Notes: a model not told the origin generated them from the sequence alone. Positions 8,555 to 17,999 are shown, counted from the stretch's first letter. The stretch is 56,577 nt of DNA from an uncultured bacterium (GCA_938014945.1 CALLQH010000080.1:1-56577), one strand, 5' to 3'. Numbers and translations: made by a program.

Positions 8555-9396
8555 GCCCCCTCTCCCGCCTGGGCAACCCAGGCATCGGCGACCTCGCTGC
8601 CGCGCGCGAACCAGACGCCGGGGAAGGTCTTGATCCAGGCGATGAACTCCCGCAGCAGGGCGATGCGCGAGGGCCGCCCGATGACCTGGGGATGCATCAC
8701 CAGGTCGAAGAGGCCGCCCCAGGCATAGATCTCGCGGAACTCGTCCTGCCAGATTTCCATGATGTGGCTGTTGGTGAAAACCGGACGCGGATTGCGGATC
8801 GAGAACAGCAGATAGATCGCGTCGTCCAGGCTCCAGTGCCAGGGCAACTCGATGACGCCCGGCGAGCCGTCCGGCAGCCGATGCCGGTAGGGGTTGATGT
8901 CGTCCATCATGGAGCTGTCGTAGAGGAAACCGCGGTCGGTCAGCAGGCGCACCATGTTGCCGCTGGTCTCGCCCGCGGGGGAGCGGTAGCCCTTCGGGGT
9001 CACCCCCACCGTCTTCGCCAGCGCCTCCAGACCCTTGTCGAGTTCGGCCTCCTCGGCGGCGGGGTCCTCGGGATCGATCCACTCGTGGAGATAGCTGTGG
9101 TGGCCGATCTCGTGGCCGCGCTCCAGGATCGCCTCGACGCGCCCGGTGTGGTTCTCGGCGGTCCAGCCGGGGACAAAGAAGGTCGCAGGAATACCCGCAT
9201 CCTCCAGCGTCTCCAGGATCTTCGGCACGCCGAGGTTGGCGCCGTACTTGCCCTGGCTGAGGGTGCCGGGGCGTTTCCAGTTCGCCTTGTCACGGCCGAT
9301 CCAGAGGGTCTCGGCATCGAAGTCGAAGCTCAGCATCACGGCGCAGCGGGCGCCGTTCGGCCACTTCACCTGCGTATCGACAATGGGAGTTGCCAC
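8551..9396 (-). CDS. Polysaccharide-deacetylase-family (NodB-homology) hydrolase, copy 1
   Basis: 281 aa. It opens WPNGARCAVMLSFDFDAET, giving the catalytic and metal Asp pair of the NodB fold, and has HEIGHHSYLHEW as the HxxxH zinc motif. There is no signal peptide, so a cytoplasmic amidohydrolase of the PuuE/HpPgdA type is more likely than a cell-wall enzyme. A GTG start at 9396 is supported by GAGGAG 9 bases upstream; the longer open frame has arginine- and cysteine-rich nonsense at its N terminus. It is a paralogue of the gene at 55459, with the same WPNGARCAV opening. Both are found near NDP-forming acyl-CoA synthetases. Confidence 0.85.
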   Translation of the reverse strand: MATPIVDTQVKWPNGARCAVMLSFDFDAETLWIGRDKANWKRPGTLSQGKYGANLGVPKILETLEDAGIPATFFVPGWTAENHTGRVEAILERGHEIGHHSYLHEWIDPEDPAAEEAELDKGLEALAKTVGVTPKGYRSPAGETSGNMVRLLTDRGFLYDSSMMDDINPYRHRLPDGSPGVIELPWHWSLDDAIYLLFSIRNPRPVFTNSHIMEIWQDEFREIYAWGGLFDLVMHPQVIGRPSRIALLREFIAWIKTFPGVWFARGSEVADAWVAQAGEGA

Positions 9397-9409
9397 GTTC
9401 TTGTTCTCC

Positions 9410-10243
9410 TCAGGCGGCTTGCGCGGTTTCCTCGCGCGCCTCGGCCTCGCTGATGGCGATGGGCACGCGGCGCAGGGTGCGGCGTTCGGCGGGGTCGAAA
9501 TCGGTGCGGGCGTGCTGCAGGGCGATGTTGTTCCACAGCAGCACGTCGCCCGCCTTCCAGACATGGCGGTAGCCGATGGCGGGATCGGCGATGTAACCGG
9601 CCAGTTCCTCCATCAGCGCATCGGCCTCGTTGTCGGTAAGGCCGGAGATGGCGGCGGTGGTGTGCATGTGAGCAAACAGCACGCTGGCGCCACTCTCGGG
9701 CTCCTCGCGCACCAGAGGATGCCAGCAACGCGGCGCATCGGCCGGGGCGTCCTTTTCCAGGGTGCGGCGGTTGTAGTCGCCGCTGTAGTCGAAGAGCTGG
9801 AGCGAGGAGAGATCGGCGATGCGCGCCTTCAGCGTGGCGGGCAGATGCACGTAGGCGGCATGGGCATCGGCAAACAGCGTGTCGCCGCCCGAAGACGGCA
9901 CCTCGATGGCATGGAGGCAGATCGCCTTCAGGGGATGACGGAAGAAGGTGTGGTCGGAGTGGAAGTGCAGCACACCGCTGCCGAGGATGCCGTCGGGCCG
10001 GGCGTTGGAGACGTGGCTCGCATCGGCTTCCTTCATGAAGGCGCCACGGTGGGAGACCGGGCCGAACAGGTTGGCAAAACGCACCTGGGCCGCCTGGTCG
10101 AGATCCTGGCCGCGCAGAAGCAGCAGGCGGTGGGCGCGATAGGCCAGGCGCAACGCATCGGCGGTTGCCTCATCGATGGACCCGGCAAGGTCCACACCGA
10201 CAACCTCGACACCCAGTGCCGGCGAGAGCGGGCGCAATTCCAT
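9410..10243 (-). CDS. TauD/TfdA-family Fe(II)/2-oxoglutarate dioxygenase
   Basis: About 277 aa, the length of TauD itself. It has HFHSDHTF (His-x-Asp), the distal His in IALQHARTDFD, and a following Arg-rich strand (RRTLRRVP) for 2-oxoglutarate binding. The N terminus, LSPALGVEVVGVDL, is typical of the family. The ATG at 10243 is preceded by CAGGAG; the ATG six codons earlier is less favoured. It heads the minus-strand operon and faces the acyl-CoA dehydrogenase gene across about 120 bp, a likely divergent promoter region. Not clearly taurine-specific; no sulfonate genes are nearby. Confidence 0.88.
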   Translation of the reverse strand: MELRPLSPALGVEVVGVDLAGSIDEATADALRLAYRAHRLLLLRGQDLDQAAQVRFANLFGPVSHRGAFMKEADASHVSNARPDGILGSGVLHFHSDHTFFRHPLKAICLHAIEVPSSGGDTLFADAHAAYVHLPATLKARIADLSSLQLFDYSGDYNRRTLEKDAPADAPRCWHPLVREEPESGASVLFAHMHTTAAISGLTDNEADALMEELAGYIADPAIGYRHVWKAGDVLLWNNIALQHARTDFDPAERRTLRRVPIAISEAEAREETAQAA

Positions 10244-10363
10244 CTGGTTCTCCTGCCGCATAGCGGAACCCGCGGTTGGCGCTTCTTGTACGTCTTGGCC
10301 CGGGCGGGCCTATGCTAGCGGCTTGTCAGCCCACCTGTCAGCCGAACAACGAGGACCCAGCCG

Positions 10364-11551
10364 ATGGATTTCACCTTCAGCCCGGAGCAGATGGCGCTTC
10401 AGGCGCGCGCCCGCGAATTCACCGAAAGACACCTGTTCCCGATCGAGCAGGAGGTGCAGGACAACGACGCGCTCTCGCCCGAGAGCCGCAAGTTCATCCG
10501 CGACGGTGTGCTGGCCTACGGATTCAACGCCGTGAACCACGACAAGGCCGACGGCGGCCAAGGCTACAGCCTGGTCGACCAGTGCCTGGTCTTCGAGGAG
10601 TTCGGCAAGGCGACCAACATGCTGGGCCTGTCGCCCTGGATGCCGGCGTACTGCCTGCGCTTCGGCACGGAGGCGCAGAAGGAGCAGTACCTGCGCCCGG
10701 CGATCCGCGGCGAGATCCGCGAGGCGTTCCTCGTCACCGAGCCGCAATCGGGCTCGGACGCCGGCGGCATCCTGACCAGCGCCGTCAAGGACGGCGACCA
10801 CTATGTCATCAACGGCCTGAAGTGTTTCTCCAGCGGCAGCGAGAGTGCGGACTACATGCTGCTCCACTGCAACGTCGACGGCGATCCGAAGAAGGCGACG
10901 CTCTTCATCCTGGACAAGGGCATGGCGGGCTTCGAGATCGTGAAGCGGCCCAAGGCGATGTACAACGGCCCCAGCCAGCACCCCTGGGTGCAGCTCACCG
11001 ACCTGCGGGTCCATGATTCGAAGATCCTTGGCGGCATCGGCCAGGGCTTCGAATTGACCAAGGACTGGTTCGTCGAGCAGCGCGCCAACATCTCGGCCCG
11101 CTGCGTGGGCGTCGCCGTGCGCTGCGCAGAACTGGCCGCAGCCTACGCCGAGGAGCGCAAGGCCTTCGGCCGCAGGATCGCGGAGTTCCAGGGCATCGAG
11201 TGGAAGCTTGCCGAGATGGCGGTGGAGATCATGGCGGCCAAGGCCCTGCTCTATCGCTGCGCCAGCGAATACGACGCCGGCCTCGACCGCAAGGCAGCCC
11301 ACGCGCGCATGAGCGCGCTGAAGCTGTTCTGTTCGGAGATGGCCTGGCGTATCGCCGACCAGGCGATCCAGATCCAGGGCGGCCACGGCTACATGATGGA
11401 TAATCCCGCCGCGCGCCACTACACCAGCGTGCGTGCCGAGCGCATCGTGGAGGGCACCAGCGAGGTGCAGAAGGTGATCATCGGCGGCCAGATCAGGAAG
11501 CGCGGCATGCAGGTCTACACAGGTCTCATGCAGACGCCCGGGGGCGCATGA
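10364..11551 (+). CDS. Acyl-CoA dehydrogenase
   Basis: 395 aa FAD enzyme that introduces an alpha,beta double bond into an acyl-CoA. It has the N-terminal helical domain, VTEPQSGSDAGG (flavin/substrate loop), QIQGGHGYMMDN near the C terminus, and the catalytic Glu in IVEGTSEVQK at about residue 363. It starts a three-gene chain in which each gene overlaps the next by ATGA: dehydrogenase, NDP-forming acyl-CoA synthetase, crotonase. The region upstream is shared with the divergent TauD operon. Electrons would go to ETF, whose genes are not in the window. Chain length and substrate unknown. Confidence 0.92.
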   Translation: MDFTFSPEQMALQARAREFTERHLFPIEQEVQDNDALSPESRKFIRDGVLAYGFNAVNHDKADGGQGYSLVDQCLVFEEFGKATNMLGLSPWMPAYCLRFGTEAQKEQYLRPAIRGEIREAFLVTEPQSGSDAGGILTSAVKDGDHYVINGLKCFSSGSESADYMLLHCNVDGDPKKATLFILDKGMAGFEIVKRPKAMYNGPSQHPWVQLTDLRVHDSKILGGIGQGFELTKDWFVEQRANISARCVGVAVRCAELAAAYAEERKAFGRRIAEFQGIEWKLAEMAVEIMAAKALLYRCASEYDAGLDRKAAHARMSALKLFCSEMAWRIADQAIQIQGGHGYMMDNPAARHYTSVRAERIVEGTSEVQKVIIGGQIRKRGMQVYTGLMQTPGGA

Positions 11552-13677
11552 ACGAGGAGGCCCGCAGGGAGAACCTGCGCCGCCTGCTGCGCCCGCGCCA
11601 TATCGCCATGGTCGGTGGGCGCGCGATCGAGAATGCCATCGGCCATGCCCGCGCCATCGGGTTCGAGGGCGAACTCTGGCCGGTACATCCCACACGGGAG
11701 AGCGTCGCGGGACTGCGCTGCTACCCCGATGTGGCGAGCCTGCCGCAGGCGCCGGACGCGGCCTTTCTGGCGACCCCTGCGGCAACCACCGTGGAGATCG
11801 TGCGCGCCCTTTCGCAGAAGGGGGCGGGTGGCGCGGTGTGTTTCGCCTCAGGCTTTGCCGAGACCGGCGCGGATGGCGCCGCCCTGCAGGCAACCCTGGC
11901 GCAGGCCGCGGGCGACATGGCGATGCTGGGACCCAACTGCACGGGGTTCTCCAACTACCTGGACCGCGTGGCGGTGAGCCTGGGCAGCCTGACGCCCCTG
12001 CCGCCGCTGGCGCGCGGGCCCGCCTTTGTCGCCCAGAGCGGCAGCGTCGGCCTCAACGCCAGCCGGGCGCGCCGCTCGCTGGACTTCACCTATGTCATGA
12101 GCATCGGCAACCAGGCGGTGACCGACATGGCCGATCTGATCGGCGTGCTTGCCGAGGACGATCGGGTCACGGCCATCGCGCTCTACATCGAGAGCCTGAA
12201 GCGGCCTGCCGCCTTCCTGGAGGCGGTCAACAGCGCGCGCGCGGCGGGCAAGCCGGTGTTCGTGCTCAAGGCCGGGCGCCATGCCCTTTCGGCGCGCATG
12301 GCGCAGTCCCACACCGCCGCGATGCTGGCCGACGACACGCTTTACGATGCGCTCCGTGCGCGCGCCGGTGCGGTACGGGTGCGCAGCCTGACGGTGCTGA
12401 TCGAAACCCTGAAGCTTGTCTCCATCGGCGGCGCGCCACGCGGCAGGAGGCTGGCCGTGCTCACGTGCTCGGGCGCGGACTCGACCCTTTCGGCCGATGC
12501 CGCGCTGGACGCTGGTTTCGAGCTTCCTGCGCCAGGACCGCAGGCGCACGAGGCCATCGCAGCCCTGCTGCCGCCTTTCGGCACGCCCAACAACCCGCTC
12601 GACTACCACACGCAGATGTGGGGCGATGTCGCGGCCCAGGCGCAGGTCATCGAGGCCATGCTCGCCGACGGCCACGACGCGGCGACCCTGGTGATGAACT
12701 TTCCGGTGGTCGCCGACCCCGACGCCTCGCCTGCCTACCGCGACTGGCGGGCCGCGGTCGATGCGGCGCTGGCCGCCGATACGGGAGACGTCCCCTTCAG
12801 CGTGATCTTCAGCCTGCCCGAGGGCGTGCCCGACGACGAGCGCGAGCGACTGGCACAAGCCGGGATCGCGCCGCTGCAGGGTTTCGACGACGCCTTCCTC
12901 GCACTCGCTGCAGCGCGCGACGGTATGGCGAGCCTTACCGCACCGCCGTCCCTTGCGCTCGCGACCGCCCCGGCGGCAACCGGCGCGCGGCAAACGCACG
13001 ATGAATGGGCCAGCAAGCAATGGCTGGCGAGTCTGGATGTGCGTCTGCCGACGGGTCGCTGCGTGGCGCCGGGCGATGCGGCCGGGGCCGCAGAGGCGCT
13101 GGGCTTTCCCGTGGTGCTGAAGGCGGTGAGCGCCGACCTGCCCCACAAGAGCGAAGCGGGTGCCGTGGTGCTGGGGCTGGAGAGTGTTGCGGCTGTGGAA
13201 CAGGCAGTCACGGACATGACCGCGCGGCTTCGCAGCGGCGCAACACCGGTCGCTCTCGACCGTGTGCTGGTGGAGACGATGGCGCCCCGCCCGGTGGCCG
13301 AACTGATCGTGGGCGTGACGCGCGATCCCCACTTCGGTCCGGTGCTCGCCATCGGCGCAGGCGGCGTGCTCGCCGAACTGCTGGGCGACGTGGCCACGCT
13401 GCTGCTGCCGGCGGACAGGGACGCCATCGCAAGGGCGCTCTCCGGCCTCAAGGTCATGCGCCTGCTGGAAGGTTTCAGGGGTGGTTCACGCGGCGACATC
13501 GAGGCCGCGAGCGAAGCCATCGCGGCGATCGCCGCGGGTGCGGCCGCTTTGCCGGAGTTGGTGGAGCTCGACGTCAATCCCCTGTTCGTACTGCCCCGCG
13601 GCCAGGGCGTCATTGCGGTTGACGCCCTGATGGTGACCATTGAAGAGACCATCCCCTCGAACGGGAGTGCCCGATGA
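11548..13677 (+). CDS. NDP-forming acyl-CoA synthetase (fused alpha-beta), copy 1
   Basis: 709 aa. Domain order is CoA-binding Rossmann domain, succinyl-CoA-synthetase-like domain, and a C-terminal ATP-grasp domain. AQSGSVGLN marks a nucleotide/CoA loop, and AQSHTAAM contains the His expected to carry phosphate. The ATP-grasp part has FPVVLKAVSADLPHKSE and LDVNPLFVLP. These enzymes join an organic acid to CoA using ATP or GTP and release NDP and phosphate; the family includes acetate and pimelate enzymes. Overlaps by ATGA on both sides show tight coupling. Three members of this family occur in the window (also 31235 and 53262). Confidence 0.92.
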   Translation: MNEEARRENLRRLLRPRHIAMVGGRAIENAIGHARAIGFEGELWPVHPTRESVAGLRCYPDVASLPQAPDAAFLATPAATTVEIVRALSQKGAGGAVCFASGFAETGADGAALQATLAQAAGDMAMLGPNCTGFSNYLDRVAVSLGSLTPLPPLARGPAFVAQSGSVGLNASRARRSLDFTYVMSIGNQAVTDMADLIGVLAEDDRVTAIALYIESLKRPAAFLEAVNSARAAGKPVFVLKAGRHALSARMAQSHTAAMLADDTLYDALRARAGAVRVRSLTVLIETLKLVSIGGAPRGRRLAVLTCSGADSTLSADAALDAGFELPAPGPQAHEAIAALLPPFGTPNNPLDYHTQMWGDVAAQAQVIEAMLADGHDAATLVMNFPVVADPDASPAYRDWRAAVDAALAADTGDVPFSVIFSLPEGVPDDERERLAQAGIAPLQGFDDAFLALAAARDGMASLTAPPSLALATAPAATGARQTHDEWASKQWLASLDVRLPTGRCVAPGDAAGAAEALGFPVVLKAVSADLPHKSEAGAVVLGLESVAAVEQAVTDMTARLRSGATPVALDRVLVETMAPRPVAELIVGVTRDPHFGPVLAIGAGGVLAELLGDVATLLLPADRDAIARALSGLKVMRLLEGFRGGSRGDIEAASEAIAAIAAGAAALPELVELDVNPLFVLPRGQGVIAVDALMVTIEETIPSNGSAR

Positions 13678-14444
13678 CAGAGTTCGTTGCCAGCAGGATT
13701 CGCGAAGGCGTTCTGGAGATCCGCCTCAACCGGCCAGAGAAGAAGAACGCCCTCAATCCCGAGATGTACGCCGCCGTCGCGGATGCCCTGCGCAGCGCCG
13801 ACGAGGACCCCGCCGTGCGCGTGGCATGGATCACCGGCAGCGGCGATTCCTTTTCCAGCGGCAACGACGTCTCGAGCTTCGTCGACGGTTCGCGCAGGCC
13901 CGGCGAACACCCGCCCGCCCATGACTTCCTGATCGCGCTGGCGACCATGGCCACGCCGCTTGTCGCGGCGGTCAACGGCATGGCGGTGGGCGTGGGCGCG
14001 ACCATGCTGCTCCACTGCGACATGGTCCATGCCTCAGGCTCGGCCACCTTCCGCTTTCCCTTCGTCGACCTGGGCGTCTTTCCCGAGGCGGCATCGACCG
14101 TGATCCTGCCGCGCATCGCAGGTCACCAGCGGGCGATGGAGATGTTCCTGCTGGGCGAGAGGTTCGATGCCGAAACCGCCCGTGAGGCCGGCATGGTCAA
14201 CCGGATCTTCGAGGACTCCGCCCTGGAGGAGGAAAGTCTCGCTGTCGCGCGCCGCCTGGCCGCAAAGCCGGCAAGCGCCCTGCGCGAGACCAAGGCGCGC
14301 GTACGCGCCGCGGGGCCCGACCTCGCCGCCATCATCAACGAGGAACTCGCGGCCTTCGGCGACATGGTGCGCTCGCCCGAGGCGCAGGAGGCCTTCAACG
14401 CCTTCCTGGAGAAGCGCAAGCCCGACTTTTCCCGCTTCGACTGA
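13674..14444 (+). CDS. Crotonase-family protein, probably enoyl-CoA delta-isomerase type
   Basis: 256 aa crotonase fold: LNRPEKKNALNPEMY, oxyanion-hole segment SSGNDVSSF, and a C-terminal helix ending EKRKPDFSRF. The two hydratase glutamates are missing: the GGGCE-type site reads GVGATMLL, and the second site has Phe. A Glu is instead placed in FPEAAST, which is where delta3,delta2-enoyl-CoA isomerases carry their single catalytic acid. Isomerase activity is therefore more likely than hydration; this is inferred from motif alignment by eye. It is the last gene of the ATGA-coupled operon, and the IclR regulator follows about 104 bp later. Confidence 0.85.
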   Translation: MTEFVASRIREGVLEIRLNRPEKKNALNPEMYAAVADALRSADEDPAVRVAWITGSGDSFSSGNDVSSFVDGSRRPGEHPPAHDFLIALATMATPLVAAVNGMAVGVGATMLLHCDMVHASGSATFRFPFVDLGVFPEAASTVILPRIAGHQRAMEMFLLGERFDAETAREAGMVNRIFEDSALEEESLAVARRLAAKPASALRETKARVRAAGPDLAAIINEELAAFGDMVRSPEAQEAFNAFLEKRKPDFSRFD

Positions 14445-14548
14445 GGCCGGATCGGGCGGAACCTGATTTCGCGCTGCGAAACTTCCGCCCGCACCGCATG
14501 GACGGTGACATCGCCGCCTGCTCCAATGGAGTACCAGAGGAGGCGAGC

Positions 14549-15388
14549 GTGACGATCACACTCTACGAAGGTCCGCTGGAGGATTTCGAAACCACGGCGC
14601 GCAACGACCGCCAGTTCGTCGTTGCCCTGGCCCGGGGTCTGGAAATCCTGCGCGTGTTCATGCCGGGCGAGACGGTGCTTTCCAACAGCCAGATCGCCGG
14701 CCGCACCGGCCTGCCCAAGGCCACGGTCTCGCGCCTGACCCATACCCTGACGACACTGGGCTACCTCGCCCACGACGCCCATGCGCGTGCCTACCGGCTG
14801 GGCGATGCGGTCGTCGGCCTGGGCCATGGCGTGCTTTCGGGCCTGGATATCTGCCGCCGGGCGCGCCCGGCCATGGATGCGCTGGCCCAGGAGACCGGCA
14901 TGGAGATTTCCCTGTCGCGGCGCGACCGCCTCTCCATGGTGGTGATCGAACGGGTCGCCCTGCCCGGCAGTCGGACCTATTGCGTCGCCGTCGGCTCGCG
15001 CATTCCCGTGGCGGCGACAGCCACGGGCCGGGCCTATCTCAGCGCCATCGCGCCCACGGACCGTGACTACCTGCTGGACCTGCTGGGCGAGCGCGCGCCC
15101 GATCATCTGGCGGCGATGCGCGCCGGTCTGGACCTCGCGCAGGAAGACTATGCCCGCGACGGCTTCTGCGTTTCCGTGGGCGAATGGGACAGCACGGTGA
15201 CCGCCGTTGCCGTGCCCATCTTCTCGCCGAATCGCGAGGTCGAGGCGGTGATGGCCGGCGGCATCCCGAGCCGTTTCATGACCGAACAGCGCCTGCGCGC
15301 AATGGCCGGCCCGGCCTTCGTCCACGCAGCGGCGCGGATTTCCGAGACCATGGGGCTGGCCGGCAGCGCTGCGCGGGGCGCAGCCTGA
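14549..15388 (+). CDS. IclR-family transcriptional regulator
   Basis: 279 aa. The N-terminal winged helix-turn-helix is seen in LARGLEILRVF and IAGRTGLPKATVSRLTHTL; the IclR effector-binding domain follows, with an AATATGRAYLSAI segment and a conserved C-terminal MAGGIPSRF region. IclR proteins usually control catabolic operons in response to a small acid. A GTG start at 14549 is supported by GAGGAGG five bases upstream; the in-frame ATG at 14498 lacks such a site. It lies directly downstream of the dehydrogenase-synthetase-isomerase operon and is the obvious candidate regulator of it and of the divergent TauD operon. Confidence 0.9.
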   Translation: MTITLYEGPLEDFETTARNDRQFVVALARGLEILRVFMPGETVLSNSQIAGRTGLPKATVSRLTHTLTTLGYLAHDAHARAYRLGDAVVGLGHGVLSGLDICRRARPAMDALAQETGMEISLSRRDRLSMVVIERVALPGSRTYCVAVGSRIPVAATATGRAYLSAIAPTDRDYLLDLLGERAPDHLAAMRAGLDLAQEDYARDGFCVSVGEWDSTVTAVAVPIFSPNREVEAVMAGGIPSRFMTEQRLRAMAGPAFVHAAARISETMGLAGSAARGAA

Positions 15389-15457
15389 CCACATCCGGGG
15401 GTTGCAGGCTTCCAATCCTCGTCTAGTCTGGTGCTGGACAGCTTGGGGGGAAGCACC

Positions 15458-15994
15458 ATGAAACAGACGATCTACGCCATCGCGCTGGCACTGCTGGTCG
15501 CCGCCTGCGCCCAGCCGGCGCGCACCAGCCAGATGATCTATCACGCCGATGCCGCGCAACTGGCCGAGGTGCCCGAAACGGTGCGCAACGGCCTCACCAT
15601 CGCGGCGGTGGACGGCGGCAAGGAGACGGACCCGCTGTGGATGTCCGAAGTGGGCAACACGGAGTTCCGCCAGGCACTGACCGTGACGCTGCAGGAATGG
15701 CAGCTTCATGCCTTCGAGAGCGATGCACCCTACGCCCTGACCGCGACCCTGCTGGAGCTGGAGCAGCCTCTTGCGGGCTTCGACATCACCGTGACCTGCC
15801 GGGCCAACTATCTGGTGATACGCCGGTCCGACAATGCGGAGGTCTTCAACGAAACCATCGTGACGCCCTACACGGCCGACTTCTCCGACGCCTTCATGGC
15901 GGTGGAACGCCTGCGCATGGCCAACGAGGGCGCGGCCCGCACCAACATCGAGGCCTTCGTCCGCCAGTTCCTGGGTGTTGCCGAAACTCTGTGA
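15458..15994 (+). CDS. Small outer-membrane-type lipoprotein of unknown function
   Basis: 178 aa with a clear lipoprotein signal: MKQTIYAIALALLVAAC, where LVAAC is a lipobox and the Cys is the lipidation site. The mature part is a soluble alpha/beta protein without motifs I recognise. GGGG precedes the ATG at 15458, which I prefer to the in-frame ATG nine codons earlier. It resembles in layout small conserved alphaproteobacterial lipoproteins with one globular domain. It converges on the methyltransferase gene with a gap of 6 bp. Confidence 0.75.
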   Translation: MKQTIYAIALALLVAACAQPARTSQMIYHADAAQLAEVPETVRNGLTIAAVDGGKETDPLWMSEVGNTEFRQALTVTLQEWQLHAFESDAPYALTATLLELEQPLAGFDITVTCRANYLVIRRSDNAEVFNETIVTPYTADFSDAFMAVERLRMANEGAARTNIEAFVRQFLGVAETL

Positions 15995-16000
15995 GCCGTC

Positions 16001-16801
16001 TCAACCCGCCGGTTTGTCCGCGCGGATGTGGACATGGAGCAGGCCGCGACGCTCCAGCGCCAGGGCGCGCATCTCCGAGGTCTTGATGCGGGTCTTGAAG
16101 TAGTCCTCTCCCAGACGGTCGCGGATCGGACCGCAGTCGGGGCCGGTGACCAGATCGTATTCGCGGCGCGCCACGGCGGCCGAATTGGCAGTGTGGTCGA
16201 AGACGGCCGGAGACTTGAAGCCGGCAGCGGCCAGCGCCGCCTCATAGACGTTCCAGCGTTCGTAGTGGAACGAAAGGCCGTAGGTCTTCAGCACCTCGAC
16301 CCAGGCATCGAACAGGGCGATGCCGTCGGGATCGGCCGCATCGGGCTTGTTCTCCACAAAGTCGGCGCAGATCAGGCGGCCCCCGGGGCGCAGCAGGCGC
16401 GCCATCTCGGCAAAGGCCGCGGCCTTGTCATCGATGTGGCAGACGACGTCCTTGGTGAAGACGATGTCGGCGCAGCCGTCCGGCAGGGGCAACGGGCCGG
16501 GGCTGACCTGCAGGGTCTCGACACGGTCGCCCAGCCCCGCCGCCTGGGCGGCGGCGCGGGTACGTTCCAGCGAATCCGGTTCGACATCGACGGCGATGAC
16601 GCGGGCCGCCTCGTACTTGCCCGCCAGCATCAGCGTGCCGCCGCCGATGCCGCAGCCAAGATCGACGACGGTCCTGCCCGCGACCTCTTCGCCCTCGAGC
16701 ATCTCGTCGACTTCCGGCGCGCCGCCTGGCGAGAGGAAACCCTCGCCGAAGAGCATCTGCATGCCCTGGATGACGCGCTCGCTGTACTGGCTGTTGGCCA
16801 T
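16001..16801 (-). CDS. Class I SAM-dependent methyltransferase
   Basis: 266 aa. Motif I is VVDLGCGIGGGT, followed by acidic motif AVDVEPDS, DIVFTKDVVCHI and LLRPGGRLICADF, all typical of Rossmann-fold small-molecule methyltransferases. The N-terminal SERVIQGMQMLFGEGFLSPGG and the YERWNVYEAAL region resemble phosphoethanolamine and sarcosine/dimethylglycine methyltransferase relatives, so an amine acceptor is possible but not shown. The gene stands alone, downstream of and co-directional with the C45 acyltransferase (about 97 bp between them). Confidence 0.85.
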   Translation of the reverse strand: MANSQYSERVIQGMQMLFGEGFLSPGGAPEVDEMLEGEEVAGRTVVDLGCGIGGGTLMLAGKYEAARVIAVDVEPDSLERTRAAAQAAGLGDRVETLQVSPGPLPLPDGCADIVFTKDVVCHIDDKAAAFAEMARLLRPGGRLICADFVENKPDAADPDGIALFDAWVEVLKTYGLSFHYERWNVYEAALAAAGFKSPAVFDHTANSAAVARREYDLVTGPDCGPIRDRLGEDYFKTRIKTSEMRALALERRGLLHVHIRADKPAG

Positions 16802-16898
16802 GGGTCTTCCGCCTTCCTGATCCGATCTTGTCGGACAACTCTAGCCCCAGCCGGAGCGGCGGAGCCAGAAGGAAGGGATCGGTGTCCCCGGCGCGCGC

Positions 16899-17999
16899 TC
16901 AGGCGTCGAGGCGGTACTCGGTATAGGCGATGGTGCCCTCGTAGGGCGCGCGGGCGATCCACATGACGCGATCGGTTGTGTCCATGATCACCGTGGCCAC
17001 CGTGGAGTGCAGCTCCTCGCCGCTGGAATCGTCCGAACCGGGCGCCGCGAGCACGCCCGAGGGCCAGCCCCACTTGTCGGAGAAGGCATCCTGCAGATCA
17101 CTGACCGTCAGGCTGCCGCCGCCCTGGCGCAGCCGCCGCTCCACGCGGCTGTCGCGGTAGATCGAGCTTGGCGAACTGGAGAGCCCGGTGTCGACCACCC
17201 GCGCACGCGCCGCGGCGGTGCGGAAATGGTTGGCGTGCACCAGCAAACCCTGCTCGGGCTTCTCCCAGAAGATCTCCTGGGGCGTCGTCTCCAGATCGAT
17301 CGCCTCGCCGTCGGCGTGGGAGATCATCAGGTTGTTGGCGAAGGAACGGCGCGCCTTGTAAACGACGCCGACGGCCTGGGCGAAGGTCTCGGCCTCCAGG
17401 ATCTTGCGGCGCATCAGGGGCAGCGGCACGGCGTGTTCGGCCGGAAGCTGGTCGCAGGACAGGAAGTTGCCCGTGACGGCGATGCCCCTGCTGTTCATCC
17501 CAGCGCGCGCCACGATGCCCGCCTCGACGAAGATCAGCAGACGCTCGCCGTTCTCGCGCTCCAGGCGCATGACGATGGCGGAGTCCTTGCAGGCATCGAG
17601 CCAGTCCCAGTTCTGGCCGTGCAGCAGGTGCCCGTTGGCCGTGGCGTCGGGCGTGAGGATGGCGCCGGTGCAGCCGTCGGGTGCCGGATCGCTGCGCAGG
17701 GATCGGTCGTAGAGCAGTTCGGTGCGGGCATTGAGCGCGACGATGTCCTCCACCGCGCGCTCGGCGCCCTCCGCGATGCCCCGGATCTCCGCCGTGATCC
17801 CGGCGTCATAGGCTTCCAGGCGCGGCAGGTAACGCCCGGCAATGGCGCGCACCTGCGCCCAGTCCAGGCCGCGCTGCTGCAGCAACCGGTCGTAGATCGC
17901 GATGCTGGTGGCGAGCCGGTCACCGATCTGGCGGCCGATCTGGCGGCCGCGTTCCAGCGGCGGACCGGCCGCCTCGATCACGGGAAAGCTGCCGGTCAT
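16899..17999 (-). CDS. C45-family acyltransferase/peptidase (isopenicillin-N acyltransferase-like)
   Basis: 366 aa. An N-terminal propeptide-like region of about 110 residues leads to DGCTGAIL, where the Cys is expected to become the N-terminal nucleophile after self-cleavage. HGQNWDW and later GIAVTGNFL fit the Ntn-hydrolase core of the acyl-CoA:6-aminopenicillanate acyltransferase family. Bacterial members hydrolyse or form amides of small amines and amino acids. The ATG at 17999 has CGAGGG upstream; the extra N terminus of the longer frame is low-quality sequence. It is divergent from the urease genes with 188 bp between starts. A link to urea or amide metabolism is only suggested by position. 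Confidence 0.83.
   Translation of the reverse strand: MTGSFPVIEAAGPPLERGRQIGRQIGDRLATSIAIYDRLLQQRGLDWAQVRAIAGRYLPRLEAYDAGITAEIRGIAEGAERAVEDIVALNARTELLYDRSLRSDPAPDGCTGAILTPDATANGHLLHGQNWDWLDACKDSAIVMRLERENGERLLIFVEAGIVARAGMNSRGIAVTGNFLSCDQLPAEHAVPLPLMRRKILEAETFAQAVGVVYKARRSFANNLMISHADGEAIDLETTPQEIFWEKPEQGLLVHANHFRTAAARARVVDTGLSSSPSSIYRDSRVERRLRQGGGSLTVSDLQDAFSDKWGWPSGVLAAPGSDDSSGEELHSTVATVIMDTTDRVMWIARAPYEGTIAYTEYRLDA

Noticed and set aside
9410..10243. Assignment of the TauD-length dioxygenase as taurine dioxygenase
   Set aside because: No sulfonate transport or monooxygenase genes accompany it, and its operon partners suggest another substrate; family-level naming only is justified.
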